A stretch of DNA of 64,000 nt from Dillenia suffruticosa (GCA_033439265.1 JAVTVX010000002.1:5404001-5468000); one strand, 5' to 3'. Shown: positions 35,240 to 47,502, numbered from the stretch's first letter. Numbers and translations are program-made. Notes: generated from the letters alone by a model not told the origin.

Positions 35240-35330
35240 TCATTCTTTTTTTGATTATATGAGATTTGAATCCCGGATTACGGAGATCAAGAAAAAGAAT
35301 TGTGACCACTAAATTGTTTATTTGGGATGC
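35240..35330 (-). repeat. Short tRNA-derived SINE-like copy
   Basis: On the minus strand: TTAGTGGTCAC (A-box-like), GGGATTCAAATCTC (B-box-like), then ATATAATCAAAAAAAG. Same family as 57060-57135 and 34738-34835. Confidence 0.5.
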
Positions 35331-35449
35331 TAGAACCTTCATTCTTTCCTGTAGCTAGGGAGGTGTGTTTGGACTTGTATTCATAATCTTTACTTTGAAA
35401 ATGAGTCGGCTTCTAACATTTTGAGCCCATAAGACACAAACCATCTAAA

Positions 35450-35800
35450 GCTTTTGTCTCTCAAGCTGAAGTTATTACTCATATATGCTATATATTTCAC
35501 AATCATATGATTTAAGAAAATTTAGGAATTCACAGTTCTAAATGCTATTACAAGGTATATTTATATACTATTTGAAAATTAACTAACTGACGACGTTAAC
35601 AAACTTAGTAATCTCCTAACCGTTATTAACTACCCAACATACTTACTAATACTAACTATTTATTTCTAACAATCACCTTAAGATGTACATGTCTACCTCA
35701 CAAGCTCATCTTGCTTAAAGAGTTTTAAACATATAATGGACGAGTTGGATGAACCAAAGAGGGAGGATGTCCCAAATGTTGAGGATGAACTGATTTCATT
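35450..35800 (-). mobile_element. Antisense Copia 3'-end/LTR remnant
   Basis: On the minus strand a TGTTAGAAATAAATAG start at about 35671 follows a degraded purine tract (AAGGTGAT) and a stretch resembling the last codons of Copia RNase H (AAGATGAGCTTGTGAGG). A TATATAAATA promoter-like box lies at about 35557-35566. There is no partner LTR in the window, so the right end is unknown. Confidence 0.4.
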
Positions 35801-35979
35801 CCAATAATATATATAAGAGACTTATATAAATGCTATTTATTTCTTATTGATCCAATAATTGAATACTAGTTATCTTTAAATAAAGTTTCCGGATCGAATC
35901 TTATATACAGAGAAAATAGATATCGGAAGAGTTTTGTCCTTTAAGAGTACAACCCACTTTAACTAGATTTAGTCAGGTG

Positions 35980-36015
<36 letters not shown>

Positions 36016-37750
36016 TATAGGACATATCATGCATTTTTGGATTAAAGTTATCAAATTTTCTATTCAAATAGTGAAACTGGACCTTCAGATTTAAACAGGA
36101 ACAGAAATACGTAATTGAGCCCAAAAATGGAAGGAAGCACGTCAAAGACAAAAACTGAGCATTCTGGAAAATTAAAACTTTAGATTGCGGTCCCGGGACA
36201 GCCCATTCTGAAGCCCAAGCCCAATCAAGTTCAAGCTCCAGTCTGTACACGGAGTACCCCTCGCGCATGGAAGAACGGAGCAGTGAGGATTAAGAATCTT
36301 GCATAAAATATGAAAAAATGGTAACAAAATCTGAAGAAGAATTAGAAACAAGGATCTGTGGTAATTGAATCGATGAGAAAGGAAACAAAATCTAAGCCCT
36401 AGAGAGAAGAGAATTGGGCATATGTGAGGAACAAAACATGCGCAGAAGAGGAGGTGGCTGGTGACAGCAGCCAATCCAATTTCTTTGGCCATTTGATTGT
36501 TCTTTGTTTTTGTTCAATTTTGTTTGCAATCGCTATCGAATTCATAGTTATTTGTGACTTTCAGCTCTAATTTCATCCTCAGCAACCAGTTTCTGCAATT
36601 GTCTTCAGCTTTCGCTTTCAAACATCGCCGCATGTTGAGTTCATCAATCGCGCCTATTCGCTGTTTGAGTCTGTGTCTTCGAATTGCCTTAATCGCTGTT
36701 TAATTCCAGTTCAAACCATTTTCAATTTCATCACCCATAGCAGCAGACTCAGCCTTAGCCAATCATCGCCTCTGTTCCCATAGCCGCCGCCTGATTCACG
36801 TTCGCATTGTCCGTCTCAGCCTTCGATTCCAGCCGATTTGACTTCAGCCACCGACAGCCATTCGTCTTCAGAGTTCTTCTCGAGTTCGCCGACTGATTCG
36901 CGTTCAATCACCACCAATCTTCAGTTTCGCCGCCGCTTCTAATCGTTTGCTTCGCCGCTGTCCATTCGCTCAGCCACCATCGTCCGATCGTTCCCCAGCC
37001 GTGGTCGTCAGTCGCCAGAGAAGTCCTTCGGTCATCCTCTGCCATCGAACCCTTGTTTGCTTTTCAAATTCAGTGCCGTGTTTGGCTTGCGTTTTATTTT
37101 TATCTGACTTCCGCTGGTTTTTTTAATATTTGATCTCTCTTTGCATAGTTTTATGTTTAATTTTTAGGTTTAAGACAAATTCATAGGGTTATTTAGTTAG
37201 GTTTATTTATTTATTTGAATTTTAAAAGTTTAGGGTCAGAGTTGATCAAATAATCTTAGTTAATTAAAGTAAATCAAAATTAAATAAAAAATTGATTACT
37301 GTTTATGGATCAATAATCTTATTCACTAAAAAAACCAAACGATATCATATAACAAACAATGGTAACACGGATGAATCAAAATCATTTTAATACAATAAGA
37401 AACATTACAAGTATAAAATTTGGGTATATCAAAACTAAACCCTTAATCGTTAAATTTAAAATTTCACTATTTTGTTTGACGTATTGTGCGTCAATAATGT
37501 TTATAGCCATTGCTCACGAAGAAAGGGTGAATCCCTCAATCTAAGAAGTTTCCACATTTTTTTATTAGTGTGATCGGAGGGGTTTGCACAAGAATGGGAT
37601 CGGTTGTCCTTTGGCTAATTTTGTCAAAGGTTTGATCAATGAGTTTCATCACTTGAAGATGGCAGGTGTGACCATGGGTGCATCCGTTTGGGGTTTGGCA
37701 GTTTCTCTTTTGTCAAGTAAGGATTGGATTTAGTTCTTGTGGCTTTTGAA
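35800..37750. other. Unassigned region, partly GC-richer
   Basis: An (AT)n run at 35983-36010. 36480-37090 is richer in C and G, with repeated words such as GATTCGCGTTC and CAGCCACC; it could be a retrotransposon LTR/leader or a 5' exon. No ORF here has a domain I recognise (36172-36492 and 35969-36268 minus-strand ORFs are unconvincing). Confidence 0.3.
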
Positions 37751-39146
37751 GCGAGCACAAAGTGATATGACATAAATTGATATAATAATTATGATTTATT
37801 TTGTTTTATTTTTGAATAAGTATTATATTAATTATTGTGTTTTATGATCATTGATATAATAGGAATGATGAATGTGACTTTTGAAGAAAAAAAAGAAGGA
37901 AAAATCCTAATTTGAAAATGCGATAGACTTTGAAAATATTATTTTATTCATATTATTTAGGAATATAAATTTTAGAGAAATCTAATTTTTGTAATTTTTT
38001 ATTTTAGTTAAGCTATCTACTTGACCAGTAATTAAGTTGTCATTACAAAATTTCTTTTTTATTTCGTAGTTACCAAAAATTTAGAAAGACATTTTCTTTA
38101 GAAATTAGGTTAACTCACCTCTATATATAAGAGACATTACATATTGGAGGAGAGAGCCTCGAGGGGGCAGCCTCGTCTTTACCGTTTTTCCGGTAGAAAC
38201 ACATCATTTTTTTTTAGTTTAGGTTTTGCCTTTTTGGGTGCTTCAAGTTCCAACCGGCTGCTCTTTTGCAAGAAAAGTATGGCTACCATTTTGTTTTTTT
38301 CTTCCATTGTTCTTCAATTTCAATATTGAATAAAATTTTGTGAGTTTTCTTTTTTCTATGTTTTCTTTTTAATTTTATTTTTCTAGTCGAAAGTTCATTG
38401 AAATTTTGATTTTCAATAGTTATGAAATCTAATTGGACATATTAATTCAATATATTATACATATTTATTTAATTTTTATGCTTCATGAATCATGATTTTC
38501 TAGGGTTTATTAAATAGGGGCTCATATTTAATAGTTTTAAAATAATCTACAACTAATTAAAACTGTAAATTCGTAATTATTTGTTAGTTTTAATAAAGTG
38601 ATGAATGACATTTATATCATGGAATTGAATAATATAATTTAAATGAACCCGTTTTGTATTTGTTAATTAGAATTGACTCTCTCTAGATCTTAATACTGTT
38701 AAGATTTTAAATTTTAAGAATTTCTCTAGAGTTTACTCTCGATTAGAAAAATAATTAACGAACTTTTCTTAATTATCAATAAAATAAGAAGAGATTGGTC
38801 GTTAGGCATTTGTCGACGACTATAACCAATTTATCTATGGTTGTTGAAATTTTTAGGTAGGTCGATAATCAATCGAATGAAATCAATGTGGATATAATTC
38901 TTTTAGTTAGATTTTATTCTTATTGATATTTTCTTTTTTAGTAGATATTATTTAATTGTTTTGTTTTAATTGATTTTATTGATTTATTTTATTAATTTAG
39001 TTAAACTCAAACCCCCATATTTTTGTTTTATTTTTATTTTTCTTAAAAGAGATAAATCCACCGTTCTTTGTGAAATCGACCCTACTCATCCTAGACTTAT
39101 CTTTTGTGAAGTAAGTATTTTATTTTTAATTGTTTGATAACACACC
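37750..39146 (+). repeat. Gypsy (Athila/Tat-type) LTR, 3' boundary clear, 5' boundary uncertain
   Basis: The end is fixed by a primer site at 39152. Inside are a TATA box (CTATATATAA at 38121-38130) followed by an R-region-like stretch at about 38140-38290, and a T-rich 3' part. The start near 37750 is a guess based on usual lengths and a TGATATGACATAAATT start. Confidence 0.5.
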
Positions 39147-39151
39147 AAATT

Positions 39152-39172
39152 TTGGTGCCGTTGCCTGGGAAC
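39152..39172 (+). other. tRNA-Asp-type primer binding site
   Basis: TTGGTGCCGTTGCCTGGGAA closely matches TGGCGCCGTTGCCGGGGA, the primer site typical of Athila/Tat Gypsy elements. It follows the LTR end ACACCAAATT. Confidence 0.7.
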
Positions 39173-39289
39173 GATGTTAATGATTTATTTCTTTTAAGTT
39201 TTATTTTCCTTTTTATTTTTGGGACTAATTTTTGGGACTATCCATTTACTTGTAATGTCCAGGCTAGCAATGTCCATTCTACTTGAAGG

Positions 39290-40355
39290 TTGGTGGGAGC
39301 TTATTTAGTGTAGTTTGGAAGCGTGCATTCAAAAATGAAATCAACAAGTGCTTAATCTTTAATGGTGGGTCTTGGTTGATATTCGATGTCAAATTCGTCA
39401 AATTCGATACTCCATTTAATCAGTTGACCTAAGGTATCCATTTTTTGTAGGATTTGTTTCAGTGGTTGATCAATTAATACCATAATTGTATATGCTTGGA
39501 AGTACGGGCAAAGGCGGTGAGCTACTATAACAAGAGCACGAGCTATCTTCTCAATACGCTTGCTAACATAATATACAGGCCTTATACGTCAACCTCTTGT
39601 CTTACTAGCATGGAATAAAGGGCATGGTTAGAAATAGATAGGTAGAGATAAAAGTATCTCACCGAAGGTAGGTTGGGAAAGTTGTGGGGGCAATGAAAGA
39701 TACTCCTAGAGCTTATCAAAAGCAACTTGACCTTTTGGTATCCACGCGAATTTTTGAGGCCTCTTCAAAATATCAAAAGAAAGGCTTGTACTTTTCTCCA
39801 ACTATGAACCAGCTCAACGTAGCGATTTGTCCTATGAGACGCTGCATCTCTCTCAGTGTTTTAGGTGGTGCTACGCCCATAATGGCTTGAATTTTTTCTG
39901 GTTGGCTTCGATCCCTCGCTTTGTGATTTAAAAGTCAAGGAATTTACCCAATGTAATCCCAAAAGTGCATTTTACCAGGTTCAACTTCATGTTGTAACGT
40001 TCTAGTATCTGAAATGTTACCTCCAGATCTACTACATAACCTTCCAAGCCAGTGCTCTTGACGAGCATGTCATCTACATAGACTTCCACATTCCTGCGGA
40101 GCTAGTCATTGAAGACTTTGTTGACCAATCTTGTATTTTTTAAGTCAAAAGGCATAACTTTGTAACAGTAAGTACCAAACTTTGTAATGAAACTTGTCTT
40201 CTCTTTGTCCTCTGGGGCCATACGTACTTGATTATAACTGGAATATGTATCGATAAAACTTAAGAGCTGATGATCTGAGCAATTCTCCACAAGCTTATTG
40301 ATGTTAGGGAGCGGATAATTATCTTTTGGGTATCCTTTATTAAAATCGATGAAGT
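39290..40355 (-). pseudogene. Gypsy (Tat-like) RT-RNase H fragment
   Basis: Minus strand: RT (40290-40102: FIDTYSSYNQVRMAPEDKEKT, YCYKVMPF), catalytic YVDDM intact at 40080-40069, then RNase H down to about 39300 (YTIMVLIDQPLKQILQK, IKWSIEFDEFDIEY). It is cut at 40355 by the start of another Copia LTR. It runs opposite to the adjacent LTR and primer site, so the two are not one simple element. Confidence 0.8.
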
Positions 40356-41797
40356 TATTAAGGAAATTATTATCTCTTTAGTTTTGATGATAACAAAATC
40401 TCTTATATTGTTCTAACTAATTTATTTAGTTTGCAGATTTTTTATTCAATAGATAGTTTTGTTAAAGAAAAGTCATAGAATGAGTTATAAAATCGGTCAT
40501 AAAAGTAAAACTTATTTGGTCATAGAAGTAAGATTTATTGATATTTGTTAAAAATTCAGCCAGTAAGATAAGTGTAGATCAGGTATTACATTTAACCTAT
40601 AATTGACCCTATATGTACATAAAAGATATCACAATATGAGGATAATTCATATTCTACTACTCAAAAAAAATTTTTAAGTGTTGAACTTTGATCATTTGTG
40701 TATATTTGGATAGTTATATTTTCTTATGTGTTGAAATATTTCTAAAACCGAAAATTATATTTCAAAGAAGGTGTGTGTAACTTCAATTTCAAGTATTTAC
40801 AGTACAAATATCTTGCGAATATGTTAGAAAAAAATCAGTTGGAAGTTGGTTAGTTAACTATTTTACATAACAGAATTATTTGTCAGAAAATGGTTCTCAA
40901 GGGGTATTTGGCTTTCGATATCTTCACTACTGGTTTTAAACTTGTGAATTTAATTATTCTGTATTGTAATACTATAGTTGAACAATAGATATGATAATTC
41001 GTGACACAATTTTTTTTTTGTGAAGAAATAAATGAGCAAATTCAGCTATTTGTTCTTAAAAATTCAGAACTGAGACTGAACTTCTGGAGTAGTTTTCAAA
41101 TTTTATGGAAAAGCAATCATTTGGATATAATCAAAACAGTTCTCGAATATAATAGATGGATATTTAAACTTAAGAAGAAAATTATTTACAATCAGTAAAT
41201 ATCAAAATTCATGACAATTTGAACCCTATTTTTCAGGATAGTTGCTGAAACTGTTGCAATAACTTTGGGGATTTTTTTACTGTGGTGTGTTGAGCTTCAC
41301 AGGTATCAATTAAAGCAGTAATTCAATAGATTTCAAGAGTGTATATAGTGGCCGAATGACAATCATCTTTGAGACTTCATAACATAAAAAAATCAAGAAA
41401 AAATTCTACATTCTGAGTCTACTGTTGTTTTCATTTTCATATATTGTAATCTTTTAATTGAACCTTTATGTGAGTTGTTTTTTATTGTTGGACGAAACAA
41501 TCTTCATGATATGAAAATCAGAAATCGAGAACTGGATGCATATTTTTGTGTTGGATGATAATGAAAACTAGCATGTTGCTAGATCTTGACTTACTTGGCT
41601 GGAAGATTGGATGTAGACACAAAACTGAATAACTATAAACCAGATTTTTCTCCTTACCTTCTCTTTTAATTTTTGCTATGTATTTTATAAATTGACCATA
41701 AATTCAATTAAATCTAAGTGGAGTTAGATAAAAATTTGAAAAACTAAATTTTAGACAACCAATTCAATCCACTTCTTGGTTTTCTTTGGGACCAACA
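40356..41797 (+). repeat. 5' LTR of the second SIRE-like Copia
   Basis: 1,442 bp from TATTAAGGAAATTATT (degraded TG) to ACCAACA, followed by the PBS. It matches 45946-46954 with many transition-type differences, so the element is old. Confidence 0.85.
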
Positions 41798-41799
41798 AT

Positions 41800-41811
41800 T
41801 GGTATCAGAGC
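41800..41811 (+). other. Primer binding site of the second SIRE-like Copia
   Basis: TGGTATCAGAGC, a perfect initiator-Met primer site. Confidence 0.92.
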
Positions 41812-41856
41812 AGGTTCTCTACTCCATTAAAGATATCTCTTTAAAGTGTTTAATCC

Positions 41857-43790
41857 ATGGCTTTTCCCTATAACTATGGTTAGGTCATGAGCAAAATACC
41901 ATATTTTGATGGTGCAAACTTTTCCCATTGAAATTGTAGAATGGAGATATTTATTCAAACCACTGAATATAAGGTTTGGGAAGTGATTATTTTTTAGAAT
42001 ATAGAAGTTAAATTATCTATTATCACAGAGGATGACAAAAGAAAAATATCTAATAATTCCCATGCCGAACACTTACTTTTATGTGCAATCTCACTAATTG
42101 AATTTAATTTAGTTTATTCATGTGCAACAACAAAAAAAATCTGGAATAGGTTGTGTATTACATATGAAGGAACTAGCACTGTGAAAGAGACTCGAATCAA
42201 TTTATTGATACATGAATATTAGCTCTTTCATTTTCAGCAAAGAGAAAGTGTAAAAGATATGTTCAATAGATTTTCTATAATAACTGATAAATTTGATTCT
42301 GTTAAAAAAAAGATTTCAGATTCTAATCAAGTGAGAAAAGTTTTTCGAGTATTGCCAAGAATCTAGAATGCCAAGAAGACTACTATTAAGGAAACCCAAA
42401 ACTTGAACAAACTATCTCTCAATGAATTAAGAGGGAAATTGATATTCTATAAAGCTGAGATATTTCATATTGCTGAATTTGAAAACAAGAAGAAGTTATT
42501 GCATTCGTTGTTGAAGAGAATGAAGATTCTACAGAAGACGATAATAGTGATCAAAACATCAATCTGCTGGTCAAAAAGCTTTCTCGTGTCTTCAAGAAAA
42601 AGGGTAAAAATGGCTTTAAATTTAAGAACTTTTAGAACTCACAAAAGCTTAAATTCAATGTAGGAAAAGACAGTAAAAAAATAGAACAGAAAGATGAAAA
42701 ATTCTGTTATGAGTACAAAAAGAAGGGACACATAAAATATGAGTGTCCAGTGCTGCTGAAAAAGATTAAAACATTCAAGAAGAAAAGCAAAGTAATGATA
42801 GTCACATGGAATGATTCAGAACATGAAGATTTAGAAGATGAAAGTTTAGATACATCAGATGAAGTTAACCTTTGTCTTATGCCAAAAGATGAGATGATTT
42901 CTAAAAATTCATTTGATACTGTTGAAACTGACAACTTGTTAAGTATAATTTCATAATTGAAAAATAAAGTTATCATATTAGAAAATGAGAAGAATTTATT
43001 TAGGCAAATCAAGTACTTGTTAAACTCTGAAAATGAAACAATTAGAGTTGAAAATGAGACATTAAAAACTGAAAACTGTGGACTGCAAAATGAAATACAT
43101 ATTCTGAAAAAGTTGAATTATCAAAATTAATTGAAAATACATTTCAAAAGTTTCATTAGAGTGATGAGAAATTAACTAAGTTACTTTTCATACAAAGAAT
43201 GGATTTTTTCAAAAGAGGTTTAAGCTATGTTAATGATCATGGGATGTCTTCAAGCTCTAATAATGGTGGTTTTGTTAAAGCTGCAAAGACAGAAGATATA
43301 ATCACATTTTAACCTGCAGAAAACACTCACAAAATCATACAAAAGTCTGCACAGAAAAATCAAAATTTTATTTCAAAAATTGGCCAACAAACTGCACAAA
43401 ACATACATAAAACTCTCACATAGTTTGCACAAAATATGAACAGAAATTTTTCACAAACTGTAAAAAAATATCACAAAATGTCAAATAGAAATTCATATAG
43501 AAGTACTCAAAAAATTATCCATAGAGATTCTAGGAAGAAATCAAACTTTTACAGAAAATTTTATTCTGAATTTGGATATAATAAATTTGATAATATGCAA
43601 AATTATTTCACTTATAGACCTAATTATGCAAAAAATAAAATTAATATTGGTTTATACTACATATCTCATAAAATTGGTCATTTTGCTAGAAGTTGTTTTT
43701 TGAACAAACTTAGTGCACATCAATGCAAATTCAATTCATATACATGCTTGTTTTCAAAAAAACCCAAATATGTTTGGATTCCCAAGAATA
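41857..43790 (+). pseudogene. Gag of the second SIRE-like Copia
   Basis: ATG at 41857. Gag with KIPYFDGANFSH, then a UBN2 region (KKIWNRLCITYEGTSTVKETRI) with stops, a lysine-rich stretch and a first zinc knuckle at 42704-42745 reading C-YE-Y-KKKGHIKYEC, where the second Cys codon is TAC. A coiled-coil-like Asn/Glu-rich stretch (42957-43130) follows. A second knuckle near 43648 reads YYIS-HKIGHFARSC and has lost both leading Cys. Frames are broken. Confidence 0.8.
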
Positions 43791-43791
43791 G

Positions 43792-44097
43792 ATGATAGTT
43801 TTTCTTTATGTGTATGAACGAGAAGCAAAAATTAAAGGAAAATGGTATGTTGATAGCGGATACTCGAGACATATGACGGGTGATACCTCATTGTTCAAGA
43901 ATCTCGAAAGAAGAAACCATGGAGTGATGACTTTTGAAGACAATCAAAAGGGAAAAATGATTGAAAAATGCACTGTACGTATAAATTTTACCTCTGTAAA
44001 GAATGTGTCTTTTATTGATAAATTAATACATAATTTATTGACTATAAGCCAATTGTGTGATTTAGGTTACGATATATTAAGACACTTTTGTGAGTAA
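43792..44097 (+). pseudogene. Protease and GAG-pre-integrase start of the second SIRE-like Copia
   Basis: An open 101-residue frame with WYVDSGYSRHMTGD; the catalytic DSG is intact. It continues to ISQLCDLGYDI and ends where Copia similarity stops, at the deletion junction. Confidence 0.8.
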
Positions 44098-44099
44098 CC

Positions 44100-45540
44100 G
44101 AGAGAGTTCTCTAACGATAAATTAAGGGGCTTTTAAAATTGAATAATATTTCCATAGAAAAGATAATGAACAAAAGTAGTGACAAGTTACAAATTGAATA
44201 AATGATAAGAACTATAGAGGGATCCAAATGTTCAAAACCAGGGCGCAAGCTTTGTAAAAGGGACCTATTGATTTATAGAAAAAGAAAAAAGAAGGCTCTG
44301 TATGCCGAGTCAATGATGAAGTGGATTCATGTTGTTCACAAGAAAAAGTGGGATTAATTAATTTGTGATTACATGTTCTAATACTGATGCCACAATGAAC
44401 TTATTTTAGTATCCACAATAGAATTAATTTGTGATTACATGTTCTAATAATTCTTTACCTGCGTGATGGGCTTTGGTGGTCAGGGTCAATATTTCAAAAA
44501 GAAGGCCCATGAAGCAGATGAAAAATCTATTGAATTACTTTTTGTTAACAGGTGTATACTTATATCTTGACCTTAATCTTTTCCCTTTCTTAGTCATAAG
44601 GTCAAGTTGTTTCATATGAGTATGTAACATTCGTATGACTGCAGAAAGGAGAATATGTCTATTGACTTGCAAGAGTATGATCCAAAGGATGCCATACGAA
44701 ATTTGAAGATCCAATTGCAATGTCTCTGCAACATCCCCTGTAAGTAATGTTCTCTCTTTTAGTTTCAGTGTGATCCTTTCAATTGAGCTGTAATGTCATG
44801 ATATGGCTGCTCATCTTTGATTCCAAAGGCATTAAGTTCCTCAAGATCAAAGTGGGGATGGATAACAAGGATTCCAAACAAAAGACTCGGAAAAGACTGG
44901 TGAGTCCGTGCAATCTCTTTGTTGTTATGAACATGACATGTAATAATTGATTTAGATACAGAATATCCTTTGAGGTCCCACATTTTGTATGCTAGTGGTA
45001 TAACAACCGAACGCAGAGTCTACCAAATATAAGAGGGGTCTGAATGCTATATGAAAATGCCCAAGCTCCTCGGAACATAGTGACAATGGCACGTGTTTGG
45101 TATAAAACTGGTGTTAAGCCTTGTACTTTCGATGGAAAGTAGACATTTTTTTTCCTGACATTTGTTTATGAAGTTTTGTTTCTTAAGTTGTGACAACTAT
45201 CTCACGGTAGGTGAAAGTTCCTGAGAGTTCTCTAGCCCAAAAAATGTGTTAAAGGGAGGTTATTAATATGCTTACATGGTCAAGATTGGTTTCAACTTTC
45301 AAAAGCAGAAATTATTGGTTGAAATTGCATACGTGCTGAGTTGCAGCAACCATGCACACCGAGGATCCATTTGCATGTTGGAATTATGAAGGGATTTTCA
45401 AACTAAAAACATGTGAGGTTGTCCCTTCGGGGACATCCGATGTGAGGTTACCTTAAAACCCATGTTCCAGCTATACAACTGTCCATCGGTCGAGGGTCCA
45501 ATCACATTCGAGTCCTAAACAAGAGGTAAGTTAAATTTGT
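44100..45540. other. Foreign segment replacing integrase-RT-RNase H in the second SIRE-like Copia
   Basis: No Copia similarity. It contains a 26-bp direct repeat (TTAATTTGTGATTACATG..., 44357 and 44423), an exon-like 95-bp stretch (44645-44739) between a TGCAG acceptor and a GTAAGT donor that is open in one frame (MSIDLQEYDPKDAIRNLKI), and a 19-base U6 snRNA-like insert. The source of the segment is not recognised; it may be captured host sequence. Confidence 0.4.
45421..45439 (+). ncRNA. U6 snRNA 5'-end fragment (19 nt) between 10-bp direct repeats
   Basis: GTCCCTTCGGGGACATCCG equals the 5' stem-loop of plant U6 snRNA from its first base. The next two bases (AT) also match but belong to the flanking repeat. 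ATGTGAGGTT occurs exactly at 45411-45420 and 45440-45449. There is no upstream TATA box or USE, and the rest of U6 is missing, so this is a fragment, not a gene. Confidence 0.6.
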
Positions 45541-45945
45541 GTTTCAATGTTGTATTTCTCATGTAATGATATTGGACTTTAATAAAATTTGATACTTTCT
45601 TCTATACTCTGTTGTATATTCTTTTTTATACAACAAAAAGGGGGAGAAAAAGTTAAAATGCATTAATAGAAGACAAATAATAACTACATTTTGAAAACAA
45701 ATAAGAAGAAAATTGCATATATTGAGGGAGAGCATAATATGTATCATATCTTAAATAAAACAAACAAATGTATAAACTTGGGGGGCTTTGAATTAGATGA
45801 AGATGAACATTGAGTATATATATTTGCTTGTATCATTTGATATTAAGTTTATATGATTTACATGTTATTTGAGAATGTACTCTATTGAATAATTTTTATA
45901 CATTTATTTTTTTAAAAATTTTGTTGTCATAAAAAAGATGGAGAA
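45541..45945 (+). other. 3' noncoding region with two polypurine tracts
   Basis: AAAAAGGGGGAGAAAAAG at about 45637-45654 looks like an upstream extra PPT, and AAAAAAGATGGAGAA at 45931-45945 directly precedes the 3' LTR. Multiple PPTs upstream of the 3' LTR are a known Sirevirus trait. Confidence 0.65.
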
Positions 45946-46954
45946 TATTAAGAAAATTATTGTCTCTTTAGTTTTAATGATAACAAAACCTCTCATATTG
46001 TTCTAATCAATTTATTTAATTTACAAATTTTTTATTTAATAGATAGTTTTTGTTAAAGAAAAGTCATAAAACCAGTTATAAAATCTATCATAGAAATAAA
46101 ACTTATTTGGTCATAGAAACAAGATTTATTGATATTTGTTGAAAACCCAGCCAGTAAGATAAGTATAGTTTGGGTACTACATTTAACATATAATTGATCA
46201 TAAATGTATATAAAAGATATCACAATATGAGGACAATTTATATTACACTACTTAAAAAAAATTTTAATTGTTGAAATGTGATCATTTTGGTATATTTGAA
46301 TAATCATATTTTCTTATATATTGAAATATTTATAAAACCGAAAATTATGTTTCAAAGAAGGTGTGTGAAATTTCAATTTCAAACATTTATAATACAAATA
46401 TTTTGCGGATATGTTGGAGAAAAATCAGATGGAAGTTGGTTGGTTACCTATTTTACATAACAGAATTATTTGTCAGAAAATGGTTCTCAAGGGGTATTTG
46501 GTTTTCAATATCTTCACTACTGGCTTTGAACGTGTGAATTTAATTATTTTACATTATAATATTATAGTTGAACAGCAGATATGATGATTTATTGTTCAAT
46601 TATTTTGAGATTTTGATAAAAAATAATGGGTCAAGCCAGCTATTTATTTTGAAAAATTCAGAATTGGGACTGAATTTCTGGAGTAGTTTTCAAATTTTAT
46701 GGAAGAGCAATTATTTGGATATAATCAAAACAGTTCTTGAATATGATAGAGGGATATTTAAATTTCAGAAGAAAATTATTTACTATTATAAGAATTTGAA
46801 ACATATTTTTCAGGATAGTTGTTGAGACTGTTGCAGTAATTTTGGGAATTTTTTACTGTAGTGTGTTAAGCTTCATAGGTATCAATTAAAGCAATAATTC
46901 AGTAGGTTTCAAGAGTGCATATAGTGGCCAAATGACAATCATCTTTGAGATTTC
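45946..46954 (+). repeat. Partial 3' LTR of the second SIRE-like Copia
   Basis: Matches 40356 to about 41375. Homology ends at TCATCTTTGAGA; the last about 420 bp are lost. Confidence 0.8.
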
Positions 46955-47500
46955 TACCATACTATATGAGCCTCCCCAGCCCCCAAGTGGAAGTCGTTGT
47001 AGTATATAGATATAGATGGCCCGCTGGCTCGACACAAATCCAGAGGGAATTCAAAACAAGTTTTTTTCTGATAAAAATTTATAGTGTATTTATAAATATT
47101 GTTAATAGTTGATCTTTTTACTATTTATTTTATATTTTTTATAATTTAAATATTTATCACGACAAAATACCTTTCGTAGTTAAAAAATTCCTTCATTTTA
47201 GGTTGATGATGGACTTCAATTTAAAAGGGCAAAAAGCCTAACCCCCTGGATTGTTATGTTTATTTTTTCTTACGTTATCCGCTTCACACCCGCAAAGACG
47301 GCTACGTAAATCCGTAATGGCCCGGGTCTAAATGGGCTGCCCGGCCATGATTGTAAAATTGGGAGAAGAGGTGGGCAAAATGGGAAAGAAGCGTGGACTT
47401 TGAGAAAGTTGAAAGGACGTGGTGGGGAAAGCATAAATGATGGTTGACAAGCCTACCGTACGCATACAAAAACCCCACTCCATCCCTCAACAAACCACTT
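46955..47500. other. Intergenic, upstream of the CML21-like gene
   Basis: No coding sequence recognised. Likely contains the distal promoter of the gene at 49913. Opposite-strand ORFs (47302-47493, 47509-47727) have no domain. Confidence 0.45.
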
Positions 47501-47502
47501 CA

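Larger units (their letters stand above)
40356..46954 (+). mobile_element. Second SIRE-like Copia, internally deleted and 3'-truncated
   Basis: 5' LTR 40356-41797, PBS 41800-41811, gag 41857-43790, protease 43792-44097, then non-Copia sequence to about 45540, 3' noncoding with two purine tracts, and a partial 3' LTR 45946-46954. Integrase, RT and RNase H are absent. The 3' LTR stops where it should continue as 41375-41797. The target duplication cannot be checked because the right end is lost. Confidence 0.85.

Noticed and set aside
36172..36492. Minus-strand ORF with apparent hydrophobic stretch
   Set aside because: No domain or conserved start; hydrophobic runs come from T-rich codons.
45411..45520. 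Functional U6 snRNA gene
   Set aside because: Only the first about 21 bases of U6 are present and no TATA/USE promoter lies upstream; kept only as a fragment.
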